Shown: piece after piece, positions 1 to 7,898 of the stretch
Numbering within the stretch: position 1 is the first letter of the stretch
Layout of the letters: every line of letters starts with the position of its first letter
Assembly: GCA_002402965.1 (NCBI GenBank)
Contig: DHGW01000071.1
Span: 1 to 23,003 of the forward strand
DNA: 23,003 bases
From: Bacteroidales bacterium UBA4788
GTDB taxonomy: Bacteria; Bacteroidota; Bacteroidia; Bacteroidales; VadinHA17
Reading direction: 5' to 3'
Made by a program: the position numbers and the translations under genes
Notes under the pieces: model-generated
Databases searched by the model: none
The model's input: only the letters and a program-made list of their open reading frames with translations
Told to the model about the DNA's origin: nothing

Positions 1-556
1 TCCTTATCATCCACCGAAGATACATGTTGAGACGTTTGGCAGCAGATCCCTTATACGGATCAGAGAGGTGCCTGCGGGTTCTGGGGTTGTGCGGCAACTC
101 AAAAAATGTCTTACCAAACTCGTGTATGGCCGGCTGCAGTGAATCATCGGTTTGATACCTGGCAAAAACCGCTTCCATTCCGCCCTTCTCAAGGTAGATG
201 TATTTCAATGCTTCAATGAAATAGATAAAATCCTCTGCAAAGTAGGTGCGGTGAATGCAGCCGTCGATGCACTTAAGGTCATCATCGCGGTGGTTGATTA
301 CAAAATCGTATGGAGAGTTGCCCATAAAGGCCATCATCCGGTCAGCGCTCCTGAGTATCGCCACACGGTTGCCCCAGGCAATTGTAGCTGCCAGGAACCC
401 GGCAATCTCAATATCTTCCTTTTTTGCAAACCGGTGCGGTATGCTCACCGGGTCAAGACCAATGAATGAGGGCCTGTTATAAAGATCAGCCCGCTGATCG
501 AGAAATGCCTTCAGCTCCTCTCGCGTCATCCTGCCGGCGCCGTTGCGGGAAATCAT
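1..556 (-). CDS. TIGR02757 (DUF2400) family protein, 3' part missing
   Basis: The gene runs off the left edge of the window, so only about 185 N-terminal codons are visible. The reading includes an FIGLDPVSIPHRF-like segment, an AGFLAATIAWGNR segment and, at the edge, LNMYLRWMIR. I recognise these as hallmarks of the TIGR02757/DUF2400 family, which is widespread in Bacteroidota and whose function I do not know. Two starts are possible. ATG at 556 has a strong AAAGGAGG 12 bases upstream, an in-frame TAA just before that motif, and overlaps a preceding TGA as ATGA. ATG at 529 has no comparable site. I prefer 556. The gene follows lolD and tatA on the same strand and is probably co-transcribed with them. 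The junction with lolD is a 42-bp tandem repeat, described separately. The family call is fairly sure; any biochemical role would be a guess. Confidence 0.8.
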   Translation of the reverse strand, partial: MISRNGAGRMTREELKAFLDQRADLYNRPSFIGLDPVSIPHRFAKKEDIEIAGFLAATIAWGNRVAILRSADRMMAFMGNSPYDFVINHRDDDLKCIDGCIHRTYFAEDFIYFIEALKYIYLEKGGMEAVFARYQTDDSLQPAIHEFGKTFFELPHNPRTRRHLSDPYKGSAAKRLNMYLRWMIR

Positions 557-639
557 TGGGTGACTGGTCCTCCTTTAGTCAGGTTGTCGGAAGTCATTGC
601 GTGATCAGTCCGTCCTTTATCCAGGTTGCCGGAAGTCAT
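553..639 (-). other. Possible 28-codon bridging mini-ORF between lolD and the DUF2400 gene
   Basis: An ATG at 639-637 overlaps the lolD stop as ATGA. It opens a frame of 28 codons whose TGA (555-553) in turn overlaps the ATG at 556 as ATGA. The peptide is two related 14-residue units: MTSGNLDKGRTDHA, then MTSDNLTKGGPVTQ. The frame exists because the repeat unit is 42 bp, a multiple of three. It may be translated and carry ribosomes from lolD to the next start, or it may be a by-product of the duplication. There is no evidence of a protein function. Confidence 0.25.
569..576 (-). promoter_or_regulatory. Strong Shine-Dalgarno site for the DUF2400 gene
   Basis: The minus strand reads AAAGGAGG here, ending 12 bases before ATG 556. 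It lies in the copy of the 42-bp tandem repeat closest to that gene. The two other copies have the weaker AAAGGACGG at the same place. This site decides the start at 556 over 529. Such strong sites are uncommon in Bacteroidota, where most genes lack them. Confidence 0.6.
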
Positions 640-1289
640 TGCGTGATCAGTCCGTCCTTTATCCTGATGGTCCTGTCCGACATAGAGGCCAGTTGCGGGT
701 CATGGGTCACTATAATGAAAGTATGCCCGAATGTGTCGCGCAGCCTGAAGAAGAGATTATGCAACTCCTTCTTGTTCTCCGTATCGAGGTTCCCTGAGGG
801 CTCATCAGCCAGTATCAGTGAGGGGCTGTTCACTATGGCGCGGGCCACTGCCACACGCTGTTGCTCACCGCCGCTGAGCTGTGACGGCTTATGGTCAAGC
901 CTGTCACTCATACCCAGGAATGCCAGCAGTTCGGATGCCCGGGCTGCCGCCTCGGTGCGTGACCTGCCTGCAATCAGTGCAGGAATGGATACGTTCTCCA
1001 GTGCAGTGAACTCGGGCAGCAGCTGATGGAACTGGAATACAAACCCGATGTTTTTGTTCCTGAATGCAGCCATGCCGCGCTGTGAGAGCTGCCCTGCATC
1101 CTGGCCGTTATAAAGCACTGTGCCTGAATCTGCCTTGTCAAGGGTTCCGATGATCTGCAGCAGCGTCGTCTTACCTGCACCGCTGGCCCCTACGATGGCA
1201 ACCACCTCCTTCTCAGCCACCTCCAGGTCAATGCCCTTGAGCACTTTGAGGTCACCGTATGACTTTACAATTCCGGTTGCCTTTATCAT
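636..1289 (-). CDS. lolD: ABC transporter ATP-binding protein, LolD type
   Basis: A 217-residue single-domain ABC ATPase that hydrolyses ATP to drive a partner permease of the LolCE/MacB/FtsX kind. Visible motifs: Walker A GASGAGKT (34-41), Q-loop Q86 in FQFHQLLPEFTALENV, which is typical of LolD, signature LSGGEQQ (138-144), Walker B LILADEP (158-164), D-loop GNLD (166-169) and switch H196. No N- or C-terminal extension is present. Its ATG overlaps the tatA stop as ATGA, so the two are translationally coupled. No LolC/LolE permease gene is adjacent. A MacB-type permease without an ATPase lies about 5 kb upstream and is a possible partner (inference). LolD in its known setting extracts lipoproteins from the inner membrane for transfer to the outer membrane. 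The ATPase call is certain; the exact substrate is not. Confidence 0.9.
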   Translation of the reverse strand: MIKATGIVKSYGDLKVLKGIDLEVAEKEVVAIVGASGAGKTTLLQIIGTLDKADSGTVLYNGQDAGQLSQRGMAAFRNKNIGFVFQFHQLLPEFTALENVSIPALIAGRSRTEAAARASELLAFLGMSDRLDHKPSQLSGGEQQRVAVARAIVNSPSLILADEPSGNLDTENKKELHNLFFRLRDTFGHTFIIVTHDPQLASMSDRTIRIKDGLITQ

Positions 1290-1603
1290 CTGATCTCATT
1301 GTTTAAATCACGCGCCGTATCGTTGATCTCGTCAGAGAGAGGCTTGCCAGCCTCTTCAAAGTCCTTCTTCACGGTGTCAGTCACATCGGTGATGTCACGC
1401 CTTACTGAATCGGTCACCTCATTGATATCATTCCTGATATCCTGAGTGCTCTCATCAAACTCCTTCTTAATCTCGTCAGTGGCCTTCCTGACCTCTCGCA
1501 TACCCTTGCCCATGGTACGGGCTATCTCCGGGAGTTTGTCAGCGCCAAACAGAAGAAGTATTACAATGATAATGATTACTATTTCCTGACCGCTTATGCC
1601 CAT
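1286..1603 (-). CDS. tatA: Twin-arginine translocase subunit TatA/TatE family
   Basis: A 105-residue protein of the pore-forming Tat component that moves folded proteins with twin-arginine signals across the inner membrane. It has a very short periplasmic N-terminus, one membrane helix at about residues 7-19 (IVIIIIVILLLF), the family's FG hinge (F19-G20) followed by ADKLPE, and an amphipathic helix. The C-terminal two thirds are highly charged and contain a near-exact 11-residue duplication, INEVTDSVRRD then ITDVTDTVKKD, that suggests a long helical or coiled tail. No tatC gene is in the window, so its partner must be elsewhere. It is the first gene of the tatA-lolD-DUF2400 group, with a TAnnTTTG box 22 bases before its start. 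It could be a TatB-like variant, but the FG hinge favours TatA. Confidence 0.88.
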   Translation of the reverse strand: MGISGQEIVIIIIVILLLFGADKLPEIARTMGKGMREVRKATDEIKKEFDESTQDIRNDINEVTDSVRRDITDVTDTVKKDFEEAGKPLSDEINDTARDLNNEIR

Positions 1604-1624
1604 TTTTTATCCGGTGTTGCCCGC

Positions 1625-1632
1625 CAAAGTTA
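1625..1632 (-). promoter_or_regulatory. Putative Bacteroidota -7 promoter box for tatA-lolD operon
   Basis: The minus strand reads TAACTTTG, an exact match to TAnnTTTG, the -7 element of the primary sigma factor in Bacteroidota. It lies 22 bases from the tatA ATG, implying a short leader. A well-placed -33 TTTG is not visible. Confidence 0.5.
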
Positions 1633-1668
1633 CTAAAGAATAACAAAAAATAAGAAGTAGTCCGTAAT

Positions 1669-1804
1669 AAATGACTGACCCCGGGCCAGGCAGGTTTCCG
1701 GCCTATAGCGCACACTGCGCAAGCAGCTTCGTCTATAAATGACTAATGCCGGACCGAATCGGCTTCCGACCTATAGCGCATACAGTGCAGGCAGGTTCAC
1801 CTAT
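1669..1804. repeat. 68-bp tandem repeat, two copies plus a 3' fragment
   Basis: Copy A is 1669-1736 and copy B 1737-1804, giving an exact period of 68. A third start (GAATGACTGA) begins at 1805 and runs into a hairpin. Both copies start AAATGACT, share CTATAGCGCA in the middle and end in CTAT. Copy A can form a small hairpin GCGCA-CAC-TGCGC at 1708-1720, which is weakened in copy B. The repeat fills most of the 247-base spacer between secDF and tatA. No ORF or known RNA family is visible in it. Confidence 0.85.
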
Positions 1805-1811
1805 GAATGAC

Positions 1812-1838
1812 TGAGGCTGCCTTGTCGCGGCAGCCTCA
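1812..1838 (-). terminator. Hairpin after secDF, probable terminator without T-run
   Basis: TGAGGCTGCC, a 7-base loop and GGCAGCCTCA form a perfect 10-bp stem, starting about 12 bases after the secDF stop. There is no T-run on either side, so rho-independent termination would be inefficient. Position supports a terminator or a 3'-end stabiliser. Confidence 0.55.
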
Positions 1839-1850
1839 GATCAGAAGCCG

Positions 1851-4800
1851 TTATCCGGCTATCTTTTTCTTCGCGGTGTCAGCGTGGAGAGCTTCACTCT
1901 CATCATCTTTCCCCTTTGTCGTTTCATAGAGCACAGGCGTCGAGACGAACAGTGAAGAGTAAGTCCCGAAGACTATACCGAAGAGCAGGGCAAAGATAAA
2001 TCCTCTGATAACCTCCCCTCCGAATATGAAGATCACAATGAGGACGAATATGGTTGCCATACCGGTGTTAAGGGTTCTGGCCAGGGTACTGTTCAGTGCC
2101 TTGTTATAGACCTCTTTCTTCGGCCTCTTCCTGTATAGCGGGAGATACTCCCTGATCCTGTCGAAGATTACCACGGTGTCGTTGAGCGAGTAACCCACAA
2201 CTGTCAGGATTGCCGCAATAAACGACTGGTCAATGTCCATTGAGAACGGCATTACTCCCTGCAGGATGGAATAGAGGCCAAGCACAATGATTACGTCATG
2301 TGCAAGAGCTACAACAGAACCCAGACCGTACTGCCATTTTCGGAACCTGATGAAGATGTAGAGGAACATCCCGATGAGGGCAAGGAGAATGGCCCAGATT
2401 GCCTTGTTTGCCTGGTCCTTCGCAATTGTCGGTCCCACCGTCTCCGAACTGACAATGTATTCATTGATAAACGTATCCTGATCAACTCCCGGAGCCAGCT
2501 CCTTAAGACCATTGTATATCAGGCTGTTAACCTCAGCCGTAGCAGTAGGATCCTCAACCTTGTACTTGGTGCTGATCTTAACCTGGTTCTCCGAACCGAA
2601 GGTCACAACTACCGGATCACTCCCAAGCTCGTCAGAGAGAAGGTTTGCAACCTGAACCGTGTTGACCGGCTGTTCGAACCTGACGACGTAAGTGCGGCCA
2701 CCGGTAAAGTCAATACCCTTGCTGAGGCCCTTTGTCGACAGAGTTATAATTGCAAGAATACTAAGGCCGATTGAAAATATATATCCGTACTTCCTCAGAC
2801 CAACGAAGTCGATGTTAATGTTCTGAAGGAAATTCTCCGTATAAGGAGCCGAGAACTTCAGGTGTGCATTGCGTTTCAGCAGACCTTCGTATATCAGTCG
2901 CGAAATGAGCACAGCCGAGAAGAGGGAAGTAATGATACCTATGACGAGGGTTGAAGCGAAGCCCTTTATAGGACCTGTACCGAAGTAGTAAAGTATAACA
3001 CCGGTTACCAGGGTGGTCAGGTTACTGTCTATGATTGCAGAGGATGCTCCCTTGTAACCGTCAGCTATTGCCTGCTTGACGCCCTTTCCGCCCCGGAGTT
3101 CCTCCTTGATCCTCTCGAAGATAAGCACGTTGGCATCAACTGACATACCGATGGTCAGCACTATACCTGCAATACCGGGCAGGGTCAGAACTGCGTTAAG
3201 TGAGACTAGAACCCCCATCATGAAGAAGAGGTTGACTGTCATGGCAATGTCTGCCACAGTGCCGGCCGAACGGCTGTAGTAGAAGATCATATAGAGGAGT
3301 ACTATGATGAAGGCTATGATAAACGATTTCATACCGTTGTTTATAGCCTCCTTACCCAGCGAGGGACCGACCACAGTGTCCTGGATGATGTGTGCCGGTG
3401 CAGGCATCTTACCTGATTTCAGGATGTTGGCAAGGTCTTCTGCCTCCTCAAGGGTGAAGTCGCCGGTGATCTCGGTGTTACCGCCTGCGATCTCATTCAC
3501 AACGCGGGGATAAGATCTTACATAGTCGTCAAGAACCACAGCGATGCAGCGGCCCACGTTGTCACGTGTCATGCGCTGCCAGATCTTGGCTCCCTCGGCG
3601 TTCATCGAGAAGTCTACCTTGATGTCAGCGCCAGTTACACCCGTTGAAGGACGGGCGGAAGTGACCACGTCACCTGTCAGGGGTGCGCGGCCGTCACGCG
3701 TGGTGATTTTTATTGCATGGAGCTCATAGAGTGTCTTGGTCTGATCCCACTTGTGGGGAGTCTGGCTCCAGTAAAACTTCAGTTCCCTGGGGAAGAGTGA
3801 TTTGATCTGGTTCATTGCCAGGTAATCGTTCACCCTGGCAGTATCCTTTCCTGCGGCGAAGCCCACTATGCTGCTCTGCTCGGGCTGGCCTTCAGGTGAT
3901 ACGTTAGGCCTCAGCAGGCCGAAAAGCGGGTTCTGACGCGTGAACTCCTCGAGGGTGGAAGCCTCGGCAGCCGTTGAGGTATCACTGCTGACCATGTCAA
4001 GCAGCGATCTGTCACCGGTTGCGGTTGTGTCCTGAACGGCCGTGCTGTCAGAAACTGCTGCTACTGTCTCAGTGGGCATGATTGACCTGAGATATTCGTT
4101 GGCTTCCATCAGAAAACCGATCACCTCGGCATTCTCGTAAGTCTCCCAGAACTCGAGGTTGGCTGTTCCCTGGAGAAGGTCGCGGACCCTCTGGGGATCC
4201 TTTACGCCCGGCAGTTCAACGAGGATACGGCCGCGGGGCTGAAGCTGTGAAATGTTCGGCTGAACAACGCCGAAACGGTCAATCCTGTTCCTGAGGACAT
4301 TGTAAGCGTTGTCAATAGCAGAGTTGGTCTCTGTCTCAAGCACCTTATGCACATCAGCGTTAGTGGAATTGAAATTGATGCGGTCTTTCAGCTCAACAGT
4401 ACCAAAGACGGCGGCAAGCCTGGCATTAGGGTCTGTCTCTTCAAAGGAACGAACGAAGAGAGTGATGAAATCCTCATTGCTCCCGCCCAGTTGCTTCTGC
4501 TTCGCCAGTGCGATGGCGTCATTAAATGTTTTGTCCGAACTGTAGTTTGAGAGAGCCCTGATAATGTCCTCCACGGAAATCTCCAGCACCACGTTCATCC
4601 CGCCCTTAAGGTCAAGACCCAGGTTGATCTCCTTGGACTGCACCTCCTTGTAGGTATTGCCGAGGAACCCCCACTGATCCTTTGGCAGGGAGGCAACAGA
4701 ATCAATGTATGCCACCTCCTTGTTCAGGTCACCTGCTGCATATTCCCTTGCCTCCTTCTTTACCTTAAATGATGCTGCGGTGAAGGAGAGCTGGTAAATG

Positions 4801-4853
4801 CAAACAAGGGTCAGGGCAATAGCCAGAGCTGAAATTAATCCTTTGTTCTGCAT
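1851..4853 (-). CDS. secDF: Protein translocase subunit SecDF (SecD-SecF fusion)
   Basis: A 1000-residue fusion of SecD and SecF, the proton-driven membrane proteins that pull secreted proteins through SecYEG on the periplasmic side. Residues 1-28 form the first membrane helix. The SecD signature DLKGGM is at 81-86, the P1 periplasmic domain follows, and the membrane block starts near 505 with GMSVDANVLIFERIKEE at 569-585, which holds the conserved Asp (D573). The SecF half begins near 685, with GIDFTGGR at 713-720 and a second NDTVVIFDRIRE motif near residue 900. A Ser/Thr/Asp/Ala-rich stretch at about 262-300 lies inside P1, as is common for the enlarged Bacteroidota version. The gene stands alone, with a TAnnTTTG box about 60 bases upstream and a hairpin after its stop. 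ATG 4853 is chosen because it precedes the helix directly. Confidence 0.97.
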   Translation of the reverse strand: MQNKGLISALAIALTLVCIYQLSFTAASFKVKKEAREYAAGDLNKEVAYIDSVASLPKDQWGFLGNTYKEVQSKEINLGLDLKGGMNVVLEISVEDIIRALSNYSSDKTFNDAIALAKQKQLGGSNEDFITLFVRSFEETDPNARLAAVFGTVELKDRINFNSTNADVHKVLETETNSAIDNAYNVLRNRIDRFGVVQPNISQLQPRGRILVELPGVKDPQRVRDLLQGTANLEFWETYENAEVIGFLMEANEYLRSIMPTETVAAVSDSTAVQDTTATGDRSLLDMVSSDTSTAAEASTLEEFTRQNPLFGLLRPNVSPEGQPEQSSIVGFAAGKDTARVNDYLAMNQIKSLFPRELKFYWSQTPHKWDQTKTLYELHAIKITTRDGRAPLTGDVVTSARPSTGVTGADIKVDFSMNAEGAKIWQRMTRDNVGRCIAVVLDDYVRSYPRVVNEIAGGNTEITGDFTLEEAEDLANILKSGKMPAPAHIIQDTVVGPSLGKEAINNGMKSFIIAFIIVLLYMIFYYSRSAGTVADIAMTVNLFFMMGVLVSLNAVLTLPGIAGIVLTIGMSVDANVLIFERIKEELRGGKGVKQAIADGYKGASSAIIDSNLTTLVTGVILYYFGTGPIKGFASTLVIGIITSLFSAVLISRLIYEGLLKRNAHLKFSAPYTENFLQNINIDFVGLRKYGYIFSIGLSILAIITLSTKGLSKGIDFTGGRTYVVRFEQPVNTVQVANLLSDELGSDPVVVTFGSENQVKISTKYKVEDPTATAEVNSLIYNGLKELAPGVDQDTFINEYIVSSETVGPTIAKDQANKAIWAILLALIGMFLYIFIRFRKWQYGLGSVVALAHDVIIVLGLYSILQGVMPFSMDIDQSFIAAILTVVGYSLNDTVVIFDRIREYLPLYRKRPKKEVYNKALNSTLARTLNTGMATIFVLIVIFIFGGEVIRGFIFALLFGIVFGTYSSLFVSTPVLYETTKGKDDESEALHADTAKKKIAG

Positions 4854-4911
4854 CTGTATACTCTTTTAAAATTATTGGTTGTATGTGATTAGCTTGATTA
4901 TTTACGAGGCG

Positions 4912-4919
4912 CAAATATA
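4912..4919 (-). promoter_or_regulatory. Putative -7 promoter box for secDF
   Basis: The minus strand reads TATATTTG, matching TAnnTTTG, followed by CG. It is 59 bases upstream of the secDF ATG in an AT-rich 146-base spacer and just downstream of the terminator of the preceding operon. No clear -33 element is seen. Confidence 0.5.
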
Positions 4920-4949
4920 TAACTTTATTTTCTTAAAGCATATGATTAA

Positions 4950-4979
4950 GAAGCAAAACTGCCGGCAGATGCCGGCAGT
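4950..4979 (-). terminator. Rho-independent terminator of the export operon
   Basis: On the minus strand ACTGCCGGCA and TGCCGGCAGT form a perfect 10-bp GC-rich stem (4958-4979) with a minimal loop. It is followed by TTTTGCTTCTT, and begins 20 bases after the stop of the TolC-type gene. Confidence 0.85.
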
Positions 4980-4999
4980 CCTCAGCTATATGACAGGGC

Positions 5000-6484
5000 C
5001 TATTCGACCAGCTTCTCGTAGTCGGTCTCCAGGGGTTTGCGCTGAATGAAATCAAACAGGGTGAGAGCCCTCATGTTGTAGTAATATGTCCAGTAATTAT
5101 TGAGGGCCTGGATATACTGGCGCTTGTTCTGGTCCTTCTTGGTGTCAGCGTTATTCAGCTCAAGGACATCGATCTTGCCAATCAGAAAACGCTGTTTGGT
5201 CACCTCGAACATCTTGGCGGCAACAGTATCGGACTTGGCAGCTATCTTCACCTGGTCATCCTGCATGTTGAACTGCTGCACATCCAGGAGAAGGGTCTGC
5301 TCAAAATCGCTTCGTGACTGCTCCACCTGAACACGTGTCAGTTCTTCGCTTGACATTGCCATTTTGTAACGGCCCCTGCCCTGCCCCCAGTCGAGTATCG
5401 GGAGTGAGAAACCCACCCTGATAGTCTGCTGCTGGTTCGGTTTGTCATAGGCCATTTCCAGCAGCGGATCCTGGTCACGTAAGCCGTATGAGGCCGACAC
5501 GTTGGCATTGAGACCCTTTTCCGACCTGGCCTGGGCTACGGAGCTCTGTGCCTCCACCAGCTGACGCTCAAGCGCAATCAGTTCAGGATTGTTCTCCTCG
5601 GCCAGTCTCAGCACTTCGCTGACCTCAACCTCAAGCTCAGGTACCTCACCGGGGATAAGCAGCTCGAGGCGTACCGACTGGTTGAAGCCAAGAAACGACC
5701 TGAGTTTCAGCTCTCTGTCGCGAAGGTTCATCTCTGACTCATTGATTGCAGTACCGGCGTTGAGATAAGAGAGCTCCATCTGCAGCAGTTCATCCTCGGC
5801 AATGGTACCGAGATTATAACGGCCCTTGGCTATCTGATACAGCGTGTCGGCGTTCTGCATGTTGGTCTCTGCTATCTCCCTGTTGATCTGGGCCAGGGCA
5901 AGGTTAAAGAAGTACTGGACAGCCATCATATGTACGTTCTCCACGTCTCTGAGGTAGGTCTTCCTGGCTTCCTCATACTTGAGAGGCTCAATCTTTTTCT
6001 GCCATCTGAGTTCATTGTACCTGAAGAGCGGCTGAGTCAGCCTCACGTTCAATGGAGATGTGATATATCTCTCACCGTCGCTCTCATAGTTCTTTTCGTA
6101 TGTAAGATCGGAGAAGAGTGAGATAGACCCGCCCGTCAGGCCTATGTTCTGGGCCAATGAAAGATTGCCGGTGGTCTGCAGGACGTTGGTTGAAGCATAC
6201 TCCCACTGCTGGGCATTGGAGTTCCATACCCTGTTGTATGCAGTACTGTAGTCCGGCAGGTTACCGGTCAGTGTAAGCGACGGCCGGTATTCGGCCGTAA
6301 AGGTACGGTACTGCCAGTAACTGGCACGAAACCGGTGCTTGGCGATGAGGGCGTTGGGCGACTGTTCCGATGCCAGCGTCACAACCTCGTCAAGCGTAAG
6401 GCGTTTGATCTCCTGCGGCATGGCCGCAAGGGTAAACAGTGTGGCAAGCAGAACCGTTAAGGTGAGTGCTTTTATCCTTTTCAT
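5000..6484 (-). CDS. TolC family outer membrane protein
   Basis: A 494-residue outer-membrane efflux channel, the exit duct of a tripartite exporter. A signal peptide covers about residues 1-23 (MKRIKALTLTVLLATLF...AAMPQ). It is followed by RLTLDEVVTLASEQSPNAL, the usual N-terminal OEP segment, and by a long helical body with repeated heptad-like stretches and the family's internal duplication (second half from about residue 290, EENNPELIALERQLVEAQSS). Length fits the family. It is the last gene of the operon: its ATG lies 9 bases after the permease stop, and a strong terminator follows. Substrate cannot be read from the sequence. Confidence 0.92.
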   Translation of the reverse strand: MKRIKALTLTVLLATLFTLAAMPQEIKRLTLDEVVTLASEQSPNALIAKHRFRASYWQYRTFTAEYRPSLTLTGNLPDYSTAYNRVWNSNAQQWEYASTNVLQTTGNLSLAQNIGLTGGSISLFSDLTYEKNYESDGERYITSPLNVRLTQPLFRYNELRWQKKIEPLKYEEARKTYLRDVENVHMMAVQYFFNLALAQINREIAETNMQNADTLYQIAKGRYNLGTIAEDELLQMELSYLNAGTAINESEMNLRDRELKLRSFLGFNQSVRLELLIPGEVPELEVEVSEVLRLAEENNPELIALERQLVEAQSSVAQARSEKGLNANVSASYGLRDQDPLLEMAYDKPNQQQTIRVGFSLPILDWGQGRGRYKMAMSSEELTRVQVEQSRSDFEQTLLLDVQQFNMQDDQVKIAAKSDTVAAKMFEVTKQRFLIGKIDVLELNNADTKKDQNKRQYIQALNNYWTYYYNMRALTLFDFIQRKPLETDYEKLVE

Positions 6485-6493
6485 ATCTTTATG

Positions 6494-7858
6494 TTATTCG
6501 TAGCGAAGTGATTCAATCGGGTCTCTTTCTGATGCCCTTTTTGCCGGTGAATACCCGAAGATGACTCCCACGGCGGCCGAAACACCGAAAGCCACAACCA
6601 CCGAGAAGAAGGATATAATAGTGGTTATACCCGCTATCTTCTGTATAAGAACCGCCAGTATTATTCCAAAAAATATCCCGATGAACCCTCCGGAGACACT
6701 GATCAGCACCGCTTCTGAAAGAAACTGTACGACGATATCCATTTTCTTTGCGCCGATAGCCATCCTGGTCCCGATCTCCTTGATCCTTTCCATCACGGAG
6801 GCAAACATGATGTTCATGATCCCTATACCTCCTACTATCAGTGAGATGCTTGCGATTGCACCGAGAACAATGTTAAAGATATCCTTCGTCCTCTGCTGCT
6901 GCTTCAGAAGCAGTTCCGGAACAGTGATCTCGAAGTCCTTCACCCCTGAGTGCCTCCTCAGCATCATTCTGCTGAGCACCTCGGTAGTCGGGGTAAGCTG
7001 TTCCGTTTCCTGAACCTGCACAACAATCTTGTCAAGCTGGTTGTAGTTGGTCTCGCTCGTTGTCGCGCTGCTGCTGTTCGAAACCACCCTTGATACCCTC
7101 ATTGAACCTCCCATGACCTGCACTGAAGTTGCCTCGGTGGCCAGCTTGGTATTGACCAGTGCCCGGTTCTGGTAACGCATGAGCATCGTCTTGATGGGTA
7201 TGTAGACGTTGTCATTGTAGACGTTGACTCCCTGATCCTCAAAACCGGTCAGCGATACGTTAGTCTTTTCAAGAACACCAATCACCTTCAGCCATACATT
7301 GTCAAACTTAAGGTACTGACCTATGGGATCGATCTGGCTGAAGAACTTCGCCCTGATGTTGGCCCCGATTATACAAACCTGGATCCCGTATTCTTCCTGG
7401 TAGTCATTGAAAAAGACTCCCTGGGAGATCGGGAGGTTGTAAAGCTCAAAATAGTCGTTGGAGACGCCCACCAGCTTCGCGGTATATCTCATGCCGCTCA
7501 ATACAATGGTGGAGTTGAATGATATCTCCGGACTGATCCTCTTTACGGCAGGTATAGCGCTGCGGATCGCTTCCACGTCTAACAAAGTCAGTCCCCTGGA
7601 GAATTTATTGAGTTGCTTCTCGCCCTCCTCCGAGGAGGCATCCTTTTCCTGGACGATGGGACTTATTAGTATGTTGTTGACACCCACCATCTTTATCTGG
7701 TCAAGTATCTCCTTCTGGGCCCCCTTGCCTATGGCGAGCATGCTTATGACAGCCGCTACCCCGAAGATGATTCCGAGCGCTGTCAGTATCGACTTGAGTT
7801 TGTTGGACATAATAGACTCAAAGGCGATGCGTATGTCGTGTCCGTATCTTTTGAACAT
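6494..7858 (-). CDS. MacB-type ABC transporter permease without ATPase domain
   Basis: A 454-residue permease of the MacB/FtsX class, which uses cytoplasmic ATP hydrolysis to move its periplasmic domain and push substrate into a TolC-type duct. The first membrane helix is near residues 22-44 (LKSILTALGIIFGVAAVISM). A periplasmic MacB_PCD-like domain spans about 45-325, and three helices follow at roughly 333-357, 378-407 and 414-436. The cytoplasmic GARRMD-like loop is present as GAKKMDIV, and the C-terminus is the typical ASERDPIESLRYE. E. coli MacB has about 200 extra N-terminal residues forming the ATPase; they are absent here and no ATPase gene lies beside it. The neighbours are an HlyD adaptor (40 bases upstream) and the TolC-type gene (9 bases downstream). 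The ATPase must come from elsewhere, perhaps the lolD-type gene in this window. Confidence 0.92.
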   Translation of the reverse strand: MFKRYGHDIRIAFESIMSNKLKSILTALGIIFGVAAVISMLAIGKGAQKEILDQIKMVGVNNILISPIVQEKDASSEEGEKQLNKFSRGLTLLDVEAIRSAIPAVKRISPEISFNSTIVLSGMRYTAKLVGVSNDYFELYNLPISQGVFFNDYQEEYGIQVCIIGANIRAKFFSQIDPIGQYLKFDNVWLKVIGVLEKTNVSLTGFEDQGVNVYNDNVYIPIKTMLMRYQNRALVNTKLATEATSVQVMGGSMRVSRVVSNSSSATTSETNYNQLDKIVVQVQETEQLTPTTEVLSRMMLRRHSGVKDFEITVPELLLKQQQRTKDIFNIVLGAIASISLIVGGIGIMNIMFASVMERIKEIGTRMAIGAKKMDIVVQFLSEAVLISVSGGFIGIFFGIILAVLIQKIAGITTIISFFSVVVAFGVSAAVGVIFGYSPAKRASERDPIESLRYE

Positions 7859-7898
7859 GTTATTCGATGGTTATTTGCCCCGGTGTGCTGTTGACCGC

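Larger units (their letters stand above)
551..670. repeat. 42-bp tandem repeat, three copies, across the lolD stop and DUF2400 start
   Basis: Copies lie at 551-590 (40 bp, diverged), 591-632 (42 bp) and 633-670. The first 32 bases of the second and third copies are identical. The rightmost copy encodes the C-terminal residues IKDGLITQ of LolD and its stop. Each copy carries, on the minus strand, AAAGGA(C/G)GG, then an ATGA stop/start overlap and TTCC..CAAC. The pattern is best read as in-place duplication of the gene junction. Confidence 0.9.

Noticed and set aside
466..1026. 186-codon plus-strand open frame opposite lolD
   Set aside because: It lies antisense to a gene with all ABC ATPase motifs and has no recognisable domain; it results from the codon bias of the real gene and the 42-bp repeat.
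551..1838. CRISPR-like array from the 42-bp and 68-bp repeats
   Set aside because: The repeats are directly adjacent with no unique spacers, there are only two or three copies, and no cas genes are nearby.
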